From Notospermus geniculatus (Eukaryota; Nemertea; Pilidiophora; Heteronemertea; Lineidae): a stretch of 64,000 nt of DNA. Under the pieces are notes generated by a model, which made no database searches, was not told the origin of the DNA, and saw only the letters and a program-made list of their open reading frames with translations. Position 1 is the first letter of the stretch; every line of letters begins with the position of its first letter. The position numbers and the translations under genes were made by a program. This document shows, piece by piece, positions 1 to 12,191 of this stretch. The DNA lies in NCBI GenBank assembly GCA_002633025.1, contig NMRB01000825.1, positions 24,397-88,396 of the forward strand, read 5' to 3'.

Positions 1-91
1 AAAAATAATAATTTAGAAAAAAAAAAATATTCAGAAAAAAAAATAAATATTCAGAAAAAAAAATAAATATGATACTTTCCAGCCACGGTAG
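1..91. repeat. A-rich dispersed repeat, inverted copy at 61492-61559
   Basis: An A-rich segment with an internal duplication of a 20-nt block that ends in ATTCAG. It is followed by a unique-looking stretch reading GATACTTTCCAGCCACGGTA. The reverse complement of 61492-61559 matches it up to the same CACGGTAG point, where both copies lose similarity. This shared edge suggests a repeat terminus. No coding potential is seen and the family is not recognised. Confidence 0.6.
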
Positions 92-367
92 AAATTTGCC
101 TGATTCTCTACTGGAGAATAGCCCATCTACAGTCTCTTATCCATGGCACCATACACGGTATATATACGCTGAGACCAATGGCACTAGTACGCAACTGGTC
201 ATAGTTGAGTTGCCCATAGAGAGCCATCCTGAGAATCTCGGGTCATTTACGGTCGTACCCTCCCTTAAAAGCCCAACAGTATGCGTTAGGTTTTGTATCT
301 CGCGACGGCCGACGTAACCATTGACCTTTACGCAACATCGAAAATGCATGCTCGATAAGGCTGTTGA

Positions 368-535
368 AATCTATCTATTTGAATGATCTAAGTTACCAAT
401 TAGGTTTTGGGAGTGTTGCTACACATAAAAGAATGAGTTGAAGCCTGTTACCTTACCTGATGAAGGGTTAGTCACGCTATAACAGCTCGTTGAACTTCTC
501 AAGTGATGAAGGTATGGCGGCCATTTTTGTTTCGA
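368..535 (+). repeat. Dispersed repeat, inverted copy at 14708-14871
   Basis: About 165 bp, including TTGAATGATCTAAG, ACCTGATGAAGGGTTAGTCA and GCTCGTTGAACTTCTCAAG. It recurs in reverse orientation at 14708-14871 with scattered mismatches and small indels. Two diverged copies in opposite orientation indicate an interspersed repeat. The family is not recognised and no open frame is shared. Confidence 0.7.
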
Positions 536-1380
536 CATAGTATCAGTCCAGCCTCGATGTTACCACTGGCTATATATTGGTTGAACAGGAGACCAGTCTT
601 ATCAGGGTGGGGAGGGGAAAGAGTCACGAGGAGGGGAGCGGTTGTGAAGACCCTCGCGCCAGAAAACTCTTCCTTGGATAGGTGCATTTAAAGGCAATAT
701 CCATCCACAAACGCCCTCTAGTCATCATCAGACCAAACTGTCTGAACCAGTACTCGAGGTACTGGTACAAAATAGATCGTGGCCGCGTCAGTTTCAGCTG
801 GCACCTAGGACTTATAATTGTTGCCCTACCCCCTGGAGATGGAGGCAAATCACTAGATTTGTCATCAACAGCTCAGACAGTTCGTCCCATAATCTGACGA
901 CTGGGAATCAATTTGTCCCCGCTGTCAGGTGTAACGTCCCTTTAATGTGCCCGGGTTTATGTCTTGAATTTAGTCCGCGTTGATGAGGGAACCGTGACAG
1001 ACGGCAACAGGAAGGCAAGGCAGGATGTGAGTGTCTCCTCTTTGAGCTGAACTCAGGTCATTTCCTCCCGGAATAAATCTCATCAGCTCGTAATCATTAA
1101 TCTGTTGCCGAAGTCTATACGTTTTTCTATAGTATTTAAACTTAATTACAGTTTGTAAGTCCAATCGTCTCTACCTTCACCGTGATGCCAGTATATACGT
1201 ACAGGTCTATACAAGCAGACAGTAGCTGTTTTCTTATCTTGTCATGGCGTTGACGAAAGCTGTCTTCCCACGTTGTCAGGGCTTTATCATAAATAGGCTG
1301 TAAACGTTGAAACGACTCCACGTTTTTGCAAAAATGCTATAGGATTTTAACAAAAATGACTTTCCGGCGCAAATGCATTA

Positions 1381-1499
1381 GTGAGGTTTCGCAAGCGCCC
1401 GGTTAGGCCCTACGACGACGTTTTATCTATTGTGTTGGTGTACCCAAACAATAGATAAACGTTGTCGTATCGCCTAACCGGGCGCCTGCGAAACCTCGC
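1381..1499. mobile_element. Foldback MITE, TA target site, GAGGTTTCGC termini
   Basis: A 119-bp inverted repeat. The left end reads GTGAGGTTTCGCAAGCGCCC and the right end is its near-perfect reverse complement (CTGCGAAACCTCGC). The element is bounded by TA on both sides (1379-1380 and 1500-1501). A second, longer element with the same termini and TA flanks lies at 7316-7602. A TA target duplication fits a Tc1/mariner-type non-autonomous element. No transposase is present. Confidence 0.75.
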
Positions 1500-4400
1500 T
1501 ACAGTTAGGCCTACAACAACGTTTAGCGATGATCAACTTATTGTTAGAGGAGGCTGCTGTAACAATGGAAGAACCATCGAATGTTGTCGACGACACCAAC
1601 TTCAAACAAAGGGTTGACTGAATCACAGTCCGTGCGCTTTTCATACGATTTTTTTTGCAATTCCGATTCAGGGCCAAGTGGGCTTAGTTGTAAAAACCCA
1701 AGTAAATCCATATTCATAAAAGTTGGTGAAAGGGCCGTGTAGAACGGGCAGAAGCTTTCAGTTGGAAACAATGGTGTAGCCACAGTGACAATAGCTGTGT
1801 CTGGAGGGTAGAGTGACTCTCCATCAGCGAGGATGACTGCCGTCTGAGGAAAGCAAATCTTATTGTCACGTTTCAATGTGTGGTTAACATCCTTTCATCT
1901 AACGCTCTCCTAGCCGTCGATAGACTATGACATTAGCGACAAATCATTTTATGAGATACCGTGCATTGTGGGGAGGAAAACCAATATTTCCAAGGCGTAA
2001 TTCGGTTTCCGCTTAGAATATCATTTTCTTGCTTTCTTACAATTATCCTTTTGTTATAACTTTTTGTGCGTCGCCGAACGAGAGAGCGATATCACTCACA
2101 CGTACTGTACACGCGATTCCTATCTGCCGATAGAGGACGCACCAGCCATTGCACGATCCGCCAAGCTTACACCACTGGCGAATGCAAAAACGTAGGAACC
2201 AATCATAGCGCTTGTTACTCAGTAACGATTGATCTGATTGGCTAAGGGGAAACTAAGGTCAAGGTTAGGGTCAGCATCGTATCATTACATAGAGAATGTG
2301 TGTCCACGATTTTGCATCCGGCAGCCCTCTTAGGTGCATTTCCGATGCTTTCGATACCGTCTTCAAACAACGAATGAAGGAAAGGCCTGTTGCTTTTATT
2401 GCGGACAGTGTAATCAAGTTCGTTCAATCAGAGCTACCTCCTGTCAACAGCGAGCACCGCGTACAGAGGCCATGATGTCCCATGAGACCTTTGTTCTTGC
2501 GTGTCCAATCAAGATAATTCGCCGCGACTGTAGTATCCCTTCATCCTGTCCCTTGCGACAAGGATTCCACTTTACTTTCCCAATGATTCCTTTATCATCA
2601 ATCGATCCTGTGGCAGACGATAGACATCTTTACTTCGTTCTTCGTGTTCTCACTAAATTGGCCGTGCTGCCGACAGATATAAACAGCACGTAAACTTTGA
2701 ATTTGAGGTGGTGTTCAGGAGTTGTCATTAGCGTCTTTCAGGCATGTTTGAACGGTTCACTTAGTCTAGAGCAGAACTTAGAGCTAAGCCACATTGTACC
2801 ACACTCTGGTTTCGTGCACTTTTAATCTCCCATTGCCTTCACTCCAATTCATTTTTCTCTCAATGATTCCTGAAACACCTGCTGGCTTCTGCACGCTGGC
2901 AAGCAAAAAGTCGAATTCGTGGAATTATCGGCGAAAGCGTCGTCCTTTGTCGTTGTGCCCACAGGTCTTGTCTGCCTTTATTCGGCCGGGTTGTGTCGAC
3001 GAAAAAGAAACGACAGTTTCTGTTCAAATGCAAAAAAGAAAAATAGCGGTCTATTCACTGGAAATGGTGAAACAAACCCGGGTTTTGAGCGGAATTCTCC
3101 GGCTGAAATAGATCCAGTCATTCGAGGAGCGACTCTTCCGTCCTCAACATTTGAAAGCGTTTTATCTCGTTCATTAAGAATCCATTGACAGGCGGTACGG
3201 TGATGGCAACGTGTCAGGGCCACTTGTCAGAAATGATGGAAGTTGTATCGATAATCATTTCCGGTTTTCTTTCATCGTTGTCATACAACAGTCCATTCAG
3301 AAGAGGATGGAGGGACCCGCTTGACGTTTTATCCCGACAGGGCGGCGCTGTGATCGGTTGAGCCAAAGCAATGCAGTAACGTCGCGCCAACACGTCCTTG
3401 ACGTACAGGGACGAAACGTCGAAAGAAGATTACGTCATCCGCTTAAAGCGCCTCCAAGTGGCAGTAATTTGAAGGTTCCTCATTCGCCAGCAATGGTTTT
3501 GTTGCCGAATAGGAGGTCTCAGTCACTTGACCAATAGGAATCACTACGGCCCAACTCGGACTCATTCATGGTTGACTGAGCACCAATCAGGAGAATTTTC
3601 TATTGTATTGGTCCGCTAGAACTTTGCTGCCATCTTTTGGCGGTAAGCGTGGCTGCTATTGTTCCCAGGTTCCGTGTGCATGTGTTCTTCTTCTGCATTG
3701 GGTCTACATACTGCATGGACGTAAAATCCACTCTTGACTTTCTTGACTCGGGAACTACAGATAATGGTTTGCCTGTGGTTCTATGTTGTTGGCGGTACCA
3801 CAGACTGTTCCACGTTAAAGATTGGGAATTCATACGATCTTATCAGTACGCCTAATATTCTGCATAATTCCCATTTTAATAGTACATTGCAGGAATCAAT
3901 TGCTGATAGATAGATACCGTATCATAATTAGCATTCTGTCGACGAATAGATTCTATCATGAAGGAAGAAGCCAGAACGGATTTGCATATTCATCCTCATC
4001 ATGCGAGTGCTATGTTTTCAAATCACGGTTCTTCTCCCACGAGAATGAGAATCATCATAATCTGATTCATTTCAGATAAATTGAAGAAAAATCGATACTG
4101 ATACCACCCCAATCAGTCTGTAGCAGTGAAGGATGTGAAATATTTAACGTAAGCCTCTGACATCATGATCCAGGTGGAAGAACTCTATTCAGAATGGCTT
4201 AATTTTCGAGTCAAGGTTCAAGTTTTAACATCCGTCGATAGGTGGCGACTGTAGGATCCATCTAAAAGCTTGATGTTGCAAGATTGCCGAGAAGTGCATG
4301 CATAAAAAACATTAGGAAGTAGTGCAGCGTAAAGAACATGCGCTTGATATTCGCGTAAAGTGAAGTGAGCACCTTCCTCGCTCTTTCATCATGGTATACG

Positions 4401-4676
4401 GCTAGTTAGTGAGAGTAAACTGCCTCATAAACCACACCGATAACGATAACATTATTCCCTACATCACATCTCATGCAAAAAGAACGACGTATTATGGGTG
4501 TCGTTATCGCTGATGGGACCTATTCTTGAGAGTACCCTGTCTTAGAAAAAAACATGTAATCGATACGTTGTCACGAAAATGCATGAATATACCTTAGGTA
4601 AATACAGTTTAAGGACTCAAGATCGAATCATATTCAATGCTTTTAGTGTTACAAGCCNACTATTCTGCATGAATAC

Positions 4677-4695
4677 CCCCCCCCCCCCCCCCCCC
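4677..4695. repeat. C homopolymer
   Basis: A run of C just downstream of a 1-nt N at 4658. Similar C or G runs occur next to N positions at 20404-20424, 24344, 53742-53767 and 55085-55100. The N gaps therefore often mark unresolved homopolymers. Confidence 0.9.
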
Positions 4696-6452
4696 ACCCG
4701 CAGATGTGAAACCTTCAACGTCGCGTGCGTTGGAAAGCTTTCGTAAGAATACGTTACATCGTTGAACCCTGTTGCTGTCGGGTAAAGAAACATTTGTTTA
4801 TGTGTTAGATGTATACATACTAGGCCTTATTCATTACAAAAAAAAGTGGCAGGGCTTGGAACAAGAAGGGTTTTACACTAAGTGGTGAGGGTGAAGAAAT
4901 TAGGTACATGTAGTAGAAATAAAGTAAGTTTGCCTACCTTCGCTTTAGACAATCAAACATGACAGACTGCATCTTGACAAATCAAACTCCTCATGATGGT
5001 TTAGCTTGGCCGAGGTCTGAGATGATCCGTTGGTCAACGGTCATGCAGAAAAAAAGCACGTGGTATCCTCGGGTAGTATAGGTCGTGCAATGTGTCCCCT
5101 CTTTAAGTGAAGAGTCAACACGAAAATGCCATTATCCTGATGTAATGTGGCGAGATAAAGTGTCTCCTATAGTCGATAAGTGGAATCAGTAGCATCGTCT
5201 CCAGGTGTTACCCTGGCTCTCAGCAACAACCCCCACCAGGGAATCGGATTCAAATAGCTGTAGCCACTTGATGGAGAAAGCTTGACACTTACGATCAATC
5301 GATCATCGCACGTTCATTTATGGCGTCTATTGCTTCTTCATCGATTCTCTCTTGGCATCCCTTCAAAGGAGAAGGCGGAACGACAGTTTACCCTGTTTTA
5401 TCCGATCCTGCCATTGTCACATAAGAGAGTTATATCAAGTATGTAAGAGAACAACTTCTGGTAGGAGCCAATGCTTCACAGACGGATGCCCAGTGCCCCA
5501 TGGGTTACGCATTGGGTTACGTATTGGAAGCAAAGCAGTGAAAAAATGACGGCAACATCATCATCAATCAGTGTCAATCATTGCCAGGGTCATACTCTGT
5601 TCAGGAAAGGTTATCGTCCACCATCAGTCAAGGTCTTTGTGCACTTCGTTACATCACGGACTTAGATACAGGTCAGTGGTTATATGGACTTGAAAATTGG
5701 GGAAATATCCAAGGGTGTCTTCCTCTCGTCTACATCGGCTGTTGTCAGATTTAGGCGGTCAGCAATCTGTTCAGTGTTTGGTGGTGGATGGTTTTCACAC
5801 GGGACAGTCGAAAGAAAAGGTCTTTTTTGCGGTTGTTCAGCATTGTCCTTCAGGAAACATAGCGAGAGATCATGACGAACAGCGATGTCCGTGACTTGCG
5901 GCTAGGGCTGACCTCATGACGACTGGGTCTTCCCAGCTTACGATCCTGGGTCCACGCCCCTGAAAGTCCTTTTCCATGCGGATGGTGATGTTTTCCAAAG
6001 GTGATGGAAAGTAAATTTTCTGGTATCGTGCAAAACACACTGCCATGACTGCCCCTTGTCTTGACTGCCGTTGTCAGTGAAAATTTGGCTGTCCAGAACG
6101 AAAGCATTATATTCCCTACTCTTGGAACCTTCTGGAAGATTCCTGGCCAGTGTTCGGTCAGAGATTCGTATTTTGGTCTGTCAGGGTCAGCCAGTCTAGA
6201 TTCTTATTAAGGAAATGGCGATCTTAATACTAAGATCATTAATTCATACCATGACTCCAGGTAATTACAGCGACGCCATCGCGTGCTCGTTCCGCTGGGG
6301 GGTTTTCATCATAGCTCGTATCTAGGAACGACCGGTTGCCAACAACAATAAGGCGAGGTCAAATTCGTTCAAAGACAGGTTACAGCTAGAGCTATCACAA
6401 GGGCACATGCTTTTTATTACCCAGTCAGCCGAAATTTCGTGCTATGGGGTGT

Positions 6453-6720
6453 CAGGGCGGCTTTCCATTGGAGCGTTTCCGTGCGCGNTCCGTACCGTGA
6501 CCAACGCCGCGAAAAAAACAATGCTTTCGAGCGTTTCCGCGCACGGAAACGCTCCAATGGAAAGTCGCCCTAAGGCCTGCTTTCCATTAGAGCGTTTTCG
6601 TGCGCGAAAACGCTCGAAAGCATTGTTTGTTTCCGCGTCGTTGGTCACCGCGCGGAAAAATACAATGCTTTCAAGCGTTTCCGCGCACGGAAACGCTCCA
6701 ATGGAAAGCAGGCCTTAGGG
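6453..6720. mobile_element. Foldback element with CTTTCCATTGGAGCGTTT termini
   Basis: Several inverted copies of CTTTCCATTGGAGCGTTT and its complement are stacked here, with centres rich in GCGCGGAAACGC. The whole block folds on itself and contains an N at 6488. The layout looks like one foldback element inserted into or fused with another of the same family. No coding sequence is seen. The family is not recognised. Confidence 0.6.
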
Positions 6721-7315
6721 TGTGGCGTCACTGACTTGACTTCGTTACTTTACGCGAGTCAGGCTTCAATAAATCTTAAGTGATGTTTGACCTTTCAGTG
6801 GGATCCCAAAAAAACCTGGATATATCCTCGAGAATGGGCAAAAACCGTCGATTGCTACTTGATTCTGTCACTTAACAATGACAGTGTGTGATTCAACATC
6901 ACTTTTCCTCCTAACATACGAGTAGTTTTATTTTATTTCACAATTTTACCGCAGGCGGTTCATGCCAAGCAAGGATATAAAGGTCAAGAATCAATGTTTG
7001 CTTTTTGCTGTCACGGAATACAATTCAATTAATGTTTGTAAATTCTTTTACGTCGCGCTGAAAGTGGCGTTCTTGAGCTCGCTGACTCGTCGGCTTACCA
7101 CAACTCGCGGTCGGAAATCGTATTTTCTTCGCGGGATAAGTTGCTTCGTACTCTCAGTGGGGTTGTAATCGCATGATCTCAACATGAAATGCAGCCCTTT
7201 CCCTTGAGTGCCCTTGGCAGTCATAGCATGGGTCTTTTGTTCTTTAAATGGAATTTTTGTGTAAACGGCGGTGTTCGAAATTTGAACGACATCTCTCGCA
7301 TCTCAATTGTTAATA

Positions 7316-7602
7316 GGGAGGTTTCGCAAATCTGACGAAACACGAAGTACGAAATACGAAATTGAACTTCATTTCCATGACGTAATGTATTTGAGGAGAT
7401 GGTTGGTACCACAAATACCACCTTCTTCAAGAGCGTCTTTTACCGTATGACGTTAGACCGAGAGAGTTATGGTACATCTTGAATTTTGAATCTACGAAGT
7501 GGAAACGAAAGATAAATTTCAAAGTTTAACATTCACCGTATGGTACGAATCATCTCCTGAAATACATTATGTCGTGTTTCGTCAGATTTGCGAAACCTCA
7601 CT
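7316..7602. mobile_element. Foldback MITE, same termini as 1381-1499
   Basis: A 287-bp element. Its ends read GGGAGGTTTCGCAAATCTGA and, at the right, the reverse complement of GTGAGGTTTCGCAAATCTGA. TA dinucleotides flank it at 7314-7315 and 7603-7604. It shares the terminal GAGGTTTCGC with the shorter element at 1381-1499 but differs inside. No transposase frame is present, so it is probably a non-autonomous Tc1/mariner-like element. Confidence 0.75.
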
Positions 7603-8219
7603 AATCAGGTGATCGTCGAAGGCGAGGACTTGTCAGTGGCGCCCGTCGACTTTCTCGGCATCTGTTGTCTTCGTGCCATCCCTCTCTATAACTGTATACA
7701 GACACTCTGCACGCGGAGCAAGGAAGGTGATTGCCCCTCCACCTTTTGAAGGTGACGAAATATCGGGAAATCTTCGTCTCGGCAAGTGCCAATTCGCAAT
7801 GGTATATATAGATGGAGTGATAATCTGTTTGATAATCCACTCGGGATATTGCAGTTCTGACGCCTCCTTGTCGTCTTCAACACCAGATGACACCATTGGC
7901 GATGAGCAACCACTTTTATTCGGATATAATCCGAAGCGGTCTTCGGTTTCTAGTGAAACGTACCATTTCCAGATGGCGCTGCTGCCACTGACTTGGCGCG
8001 ATCCAGGACCATCCAGGGTACGTGTACGGCTGAATGGTGCCAGTCATGCAGTGGGTGACAGCTGGAGAAAGCTCGCATACCATCGTAGTGGGCTCCGAGG
8101 ATGAGCACAGGACCGGGGCACAGGATGACATACTGCCAGTGCGTTCTCACCTGTCACATTCACAAGACTGTCTTACACCCCTTCTCCGGTTCTGTGATGT
8201 TTGAAGGCACTACAATATC

Positions 8220-8313
8220 CATCCTCCCACAGCAGGGCTATGGTCTCGTTCCTCTTCATACACTGTGAGCGGATGAAGAGGAGCGAGGTAAAAACCCCTG
8301 CTGTGGGAGGATG
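8220..8313. mobile_element. 94-bp foldback MITE with 9-bp target duplication
   Basis: The inverted termini read CATCCTCCCACAGCAGGG and their exact complement. The element is flanked by the 9-bp direct repeat TACAATATC at 8211-8219 and 8314-8322. Related, more diverged elements lie at 17970-18073, about 19905-20025 and about 31512-31610. A 9-bp target duplication is usual for Mutator-like elements, but no transposase is present to confirm this. Confidence 0.8.
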
Positions 8314-8742
8314 TACAATATCAGTCCAGGGCTTCCATAGCGGGGGTGGGCTGTTGTGCCAAATACCCTTACCCCCCCCCCGTCGCCATGATATTGACAT
8401 CAACTTTGGGTACCGGTACCAGTATTGCTTGAATATGTTGCTTAGGATTCCTTCTTTTCCATCGAACACGTGGTCATCAGACAAACTGCAGGTGATTCCA
8501 ATATCGGAGTTGCTGGAGGCTTCTTTTCTCTCCTTTTTGGCGGCGCCTTTGCTGATACGCCTCGACTTAGATCTTCTCTGCATTCCCAGGGGCTGAACAG
8601 TTCTCGTATAATCTCAGTTGACAAGACATCGATATGACCATATTTGGTGACAACTGAACTTATTTGCGAGTCCTCGTTGCAACCTTATAGTGTCCAAAGT
8701 CTAATCGGTGGAAACTCACTCAAGAAGATAACGTTTCTGTCA

Positions 8743-8793
8743 GTTTGATCTTGGAGGAATTATACTGTCAGTATAATTCCTCCAAGGTTTGAT
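8743..8793. mobile_element. 37-bp perfect palindrome with 7-bp direct repeats (copy 1)
   Basis: Positions 8750-8786 form an 18-bp arm CTTGGAGGAATTATACTG, one central T, and the exact reverse complement of the arm. The palindrome is flanked by GTTTGAT on both sides (8743-8749 and 8787-8793). A second copy with a different 7-bp flanking repeat is at 59473-59509. Two copies with unrelated flanks and target duplications argue for mobility. Confidence 0.8.
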
Positions 8794-9255
8794 ATAGCAT
8801 GTCACGCTATGCAGCCCTTGCAAGTCCTGCCATGAAGCCTAGTATGTGGGCGTGTGCGTGATTCTGAATCTGAACATGCCTTCTGGTCTGATGATTGCTT
8901 ATCCCTATCTCGACACGTGCACCTACTGTATATTTTGTGTACATGTTTGTTTCTCTTGTACACAATCTACAATCATACCATTCTGAATTATGAGGTAAAA
9001 AATCGATTTGTGCAATCCTGATCTCCAATGCCCATATTTGGTGTTACAGCCTTGGGTGGTTCTGATTGTTGGCAGGAGATGCTGGCACTCGTTCACTTTC
9101 AAGTTCTCAGATCTGATGGTATGTGCGGTATACTGACACACAAATCAATCGTTCTTTTTGCACCCTGGACTTTGGTATAGAATGCTTTGATTACCGGTAT
9201 GTATATAACGGGTAATGTTGTGGAAGAATGATGCTGCAAATGAATGCTCAGCATT

Positions 9256-9520
9256 GGAGCGCGGTGGCATAATGGTTAGGGCTGTGGATTCGTGATCGGA
9301 AGGTCGCGGGTTCGATCGCCGGCCGTGCCACTCTGTAACTCTCAAACTGGCCTGAAATGTCCATCGTGTGCGCTATATTATGGCTGCCCTTTTTCTTTCT
9401 ACAGAAAGGTTTCTGAATCATAGGCTGGGGAGTGGGGTAATAATGTGTGAAGCGCTTAGAGAGCGTAATACGCTATGAAGCGCATATAGAACTCACCATT
9501 ATTATTCATTATTATGATGA
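9256..9520 (+). mobile_element. tRNA-derived SINE
   Basis: The 5' part looks like a tRNA with a polymerase III A box (TGGCATAATGGTTAGGG) and a B box (GGTTCGATCGCC) about 45 bp apart. The tRNA-like part runs into a non-tRNA body containing AAGCGCTTAGAGAGCG and ends in an ATT-rich tail near 9492-9515. This head, body and simple-tail order is typical of SINEs. It is not a functional tRNA gene because no credible acceptor pairing follows the B box. Confidence 0.8.
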
Positions 9521-10184
9521 TCTTTCGGCTGTTCCTTTTTATTATAGAGTTAGCTGCATACCTACCCGTTACCTCCTTCGTTTCCATGACGTTAGAGCCG
9601 GGGGGGGGGTACGAATGCTGTTTTGCCCCTCCCCGCTTCATGACTTTGTCACGCCGGTGAATCCTGTTCAACCCATTGGAATCACGATGCATGGACGTGA
9701 GGGGCGGTTGGAAATCATGTGCCTCTTACCGTTACGTTGTCATGTGTGTCGTGGAACCTCTCTATTAAGATGACCCTTCGGCACTTTTGGGATGGCTTCA
9801 GCTGACTACAGAGATCAACATGAATGGAAACGACCGCTTTGGACTCAAATAATGGTGGCCTCTATTGGGAAGTGTCCGCTAAGAAGGGTTCCACTCATTG
9901 TTTTCAAGGCCAGCGGACCTTCATGCACGCAACCATGTTCTACTAGTATATCGGTTTGATAAAGCCGTCGGATAAACTAGGCCTTTATAAGGGCAATGGC
10001 CTCGATGCAAAAATATCTCCTTTTATGGTCATGATTGAAGTAGACGATAAACCGTGCACAACGTGTTGTGGTATAATGCACTCAGAGCTGATTGTGTCCA
10101 GGGTCCCTCAACATCCAACATCTGTAGCAGCCATGGAGGCTGGCTCACTCGTAGGCCTACAGCAATGATGGGTATATTAACCGA

Positions 10185-10275
10185 AGTCGTCCTCCAGAAA
10201 TTTAGCAAATTTTCTACCCCAATCGGGGTCTTCTTCAGGCTGGCACTTTCAAGTCGAGCTACCAGAAGTATACAA
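10185..10275 (-). repeat. GAAGACCCC/GGGGTC hairpin repeat, copy 1 (truncated by N gap)
   Basis: In reverse orientation this contains CCTGAAGAAGACCCCGATTG followed by GGGGTAGAAAATTTGCTAA. The same block is at 26195-26363 (as two inverted arms) and at 54460-54551. The copy stops at the N run 10276-10288. It is probably the end of a retroelement or foldback family. Confidence 0.65.
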
Positions 10276-11966
10276 NNNNNNNNNNNNNTAGCGAAATGGC
10301 TTTTTCATGTAAATTAACACAAAATTGGTGAAAATACATAAAAATGCCGTTTCCAATTACGTAACTACTTAAAAACTACCAAAAACTTGCTTATTTGGTT
10401 ATGAGGCCCCAGGTTTCTATCTCTTGATAATACATTTATAGGGTGTAAATCCCACCGTTTAAAAGTTAGCTGTACATCGGGTTCCATTCTCCTGTACAAA
10501 GCTCAGTCGTTGCGTCAGCTGACGTCCAATGATAAAGACAGTTCCAAAAATTCAAACGGGATTTTCTCAAAACGCTCAAGGGTGCCAGAGTGGCACCCGG
10601 CGGATTCTGAATCTCTGTCATTTGGAGATATAAAAAATGCAAAAAAATTGCTGTTATACAAAAAGTGCCACTTCTCAGAAAATCGGGGTTTTGCGTCCGG
10701 ACTATTTCATTTGGGAGGCTAATCGGGGTAGGCCTATGGTTCCTTTACAATTTAACAAACTGAGAGCATGAATGACTGGAAAATTACTAGCACGTCGTAA
10801 TGAGGCCAAAACATCCCGAGCCAAAGTCGCCATTTCCTTTTTCCTGCTTCCGCCACTGAACAACAACTTGTGTTGTTAAAAACAGGAAAAGACCACGTGA
10901 CCGTACGAGTTTATTTCCTGGAACTTCGAGAAAATTGTAACTAAAAACAAAAGTATCAGTCCTGGCCGAATGCTGCCTATGTGGTGTCTTTGCATTTGCA
11001 TCTTGTACTTTAAGGGCAACAATCCAAGTGTGAAACATGAGTATATTTGAGATGGCTCTTCCGCCATATTTGCAAGGTTTGGCTTCGGCCCTAAAAGAAA
11101 ACATAGGCCCTACACCAAACAAACATGCAGGTGCACTTGGTTTCGAGTGTTACGAACCACTCTCCCGATAGGTCAGAATTCAAGGAGCTCACACACCCAC
11201 AAGCCAGGAATGTCGGCTGAGTGTACCCTCGACTCTATCGGTCCATGTCCTTGACCTGAAACCTGTTTGCACGCCCTGTCTGGGACAGCATCATCAGTCT
11301 GCCAATAATTCACGAGGTTTAATATCGTCTGCACAGTCATGCCTTATAAGGCAACAAACCGGCCGCACTCGTGACGAAGTCAACGAAAACGCAATCAACA
11401 ATTTATCGCAATTTAAGGTCATTTCCACAAATGTTTTGCCGGTAAACAATCTATTTGGAGCACTTAATAGCACAGTTACGTCTACACTTTAGAGAATGAC
11501 CCAACATGCCTTATGCTACACCGTCCCACCATGCCATGCACCAAACGGACCCTTTTCATGCGAGACGAGACCCACCAGTTGATCATGACCACGGCGGATT
11601 TTTTCGCACCGGGGTGTCGTCCCAAGCACGGCACGAGTGAGGTCAACACACCCCAGATGGCGCTCCGGGTATCTCGTGAACGATTTGAAGTGCGACCTCT
11701 TGCATTGTTGCATGATCATGTGATTACGTCGGTCAAATGAAAATAAAAGTGAATTTATCATCAAGATAAGATAAGATAGGCCTCGAAAAGACAGGTTAAT
11801 TTCTCAAAAAACCTTTTATGCAATTGGTTATCACGACAGGATAAGAAACCGGAATGTGCAAAGTGCATGCCGGGCATGGTAGGGAAACTCCCGAACTTTA
11901 AGGGCGTAGGCCTTTGCACCAAGTGAACGAAGATTACCTTGAACTCAGGTAAGGGACGATGTAATA

Positions 11967-12191
11967 GACGTTTGCTAAGCTAACCATTGGTTCCACCAAA
12001 AAGAGATAGGCATGCGAGAAATGCACAACTAAATTTTCACCAAAAAGCCCGGTTTGGATGGATGGTATTATAAAGCGCTATACATGTACAGAGATCTTAG
12101 AAAACGGGGCTTTTGGGTGAAAAATTTAGTTGTACATTTTTCGCACGCCTATTTTTGGTGGAATCAATGGTTAGCTAGCTTAGCAAACGTC
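11967..12191. mobile_element. Foldback element of about 225 bp
   Basis: The left part GACGTTTGCTAAGCTAACCA and following sequence is matched by the reverse complement at the right end (GGTTAGCTAGCTTAGCAAACGTC). The inner arms (CACCAAAAAGCCC and complement) also pair across a centre containing TATAAAGCGCTATA. It has no open frame and looks like a non-autonomous inverted-repeat element. Confidence 0.65.

Noticed and set aside
4420-4512. A foldback with GATAACGATAAC and GTTATCG
   Set aside because: The pairing is short and imperfect, with no target duplication.
7673-8104. A 143-aa plus-strand frame
   Set aside because: It matches no family I recognise, has unremarkable composition, and other frames overlap it on both strands. 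It may be chance; kept out for lack of support.
8173-8583. Overlapping frames of 136 and 131 aa
   Set aside because: They cross the 94-bp foldback MITE and its target duplications, so the open frame is not conserved coding sequence.
9256-9330. A tRNA gene
   Set aside because: It has A and B boxes but no convincing acceptor stem, and it continues into a SINE body with an ATT-rich tail.
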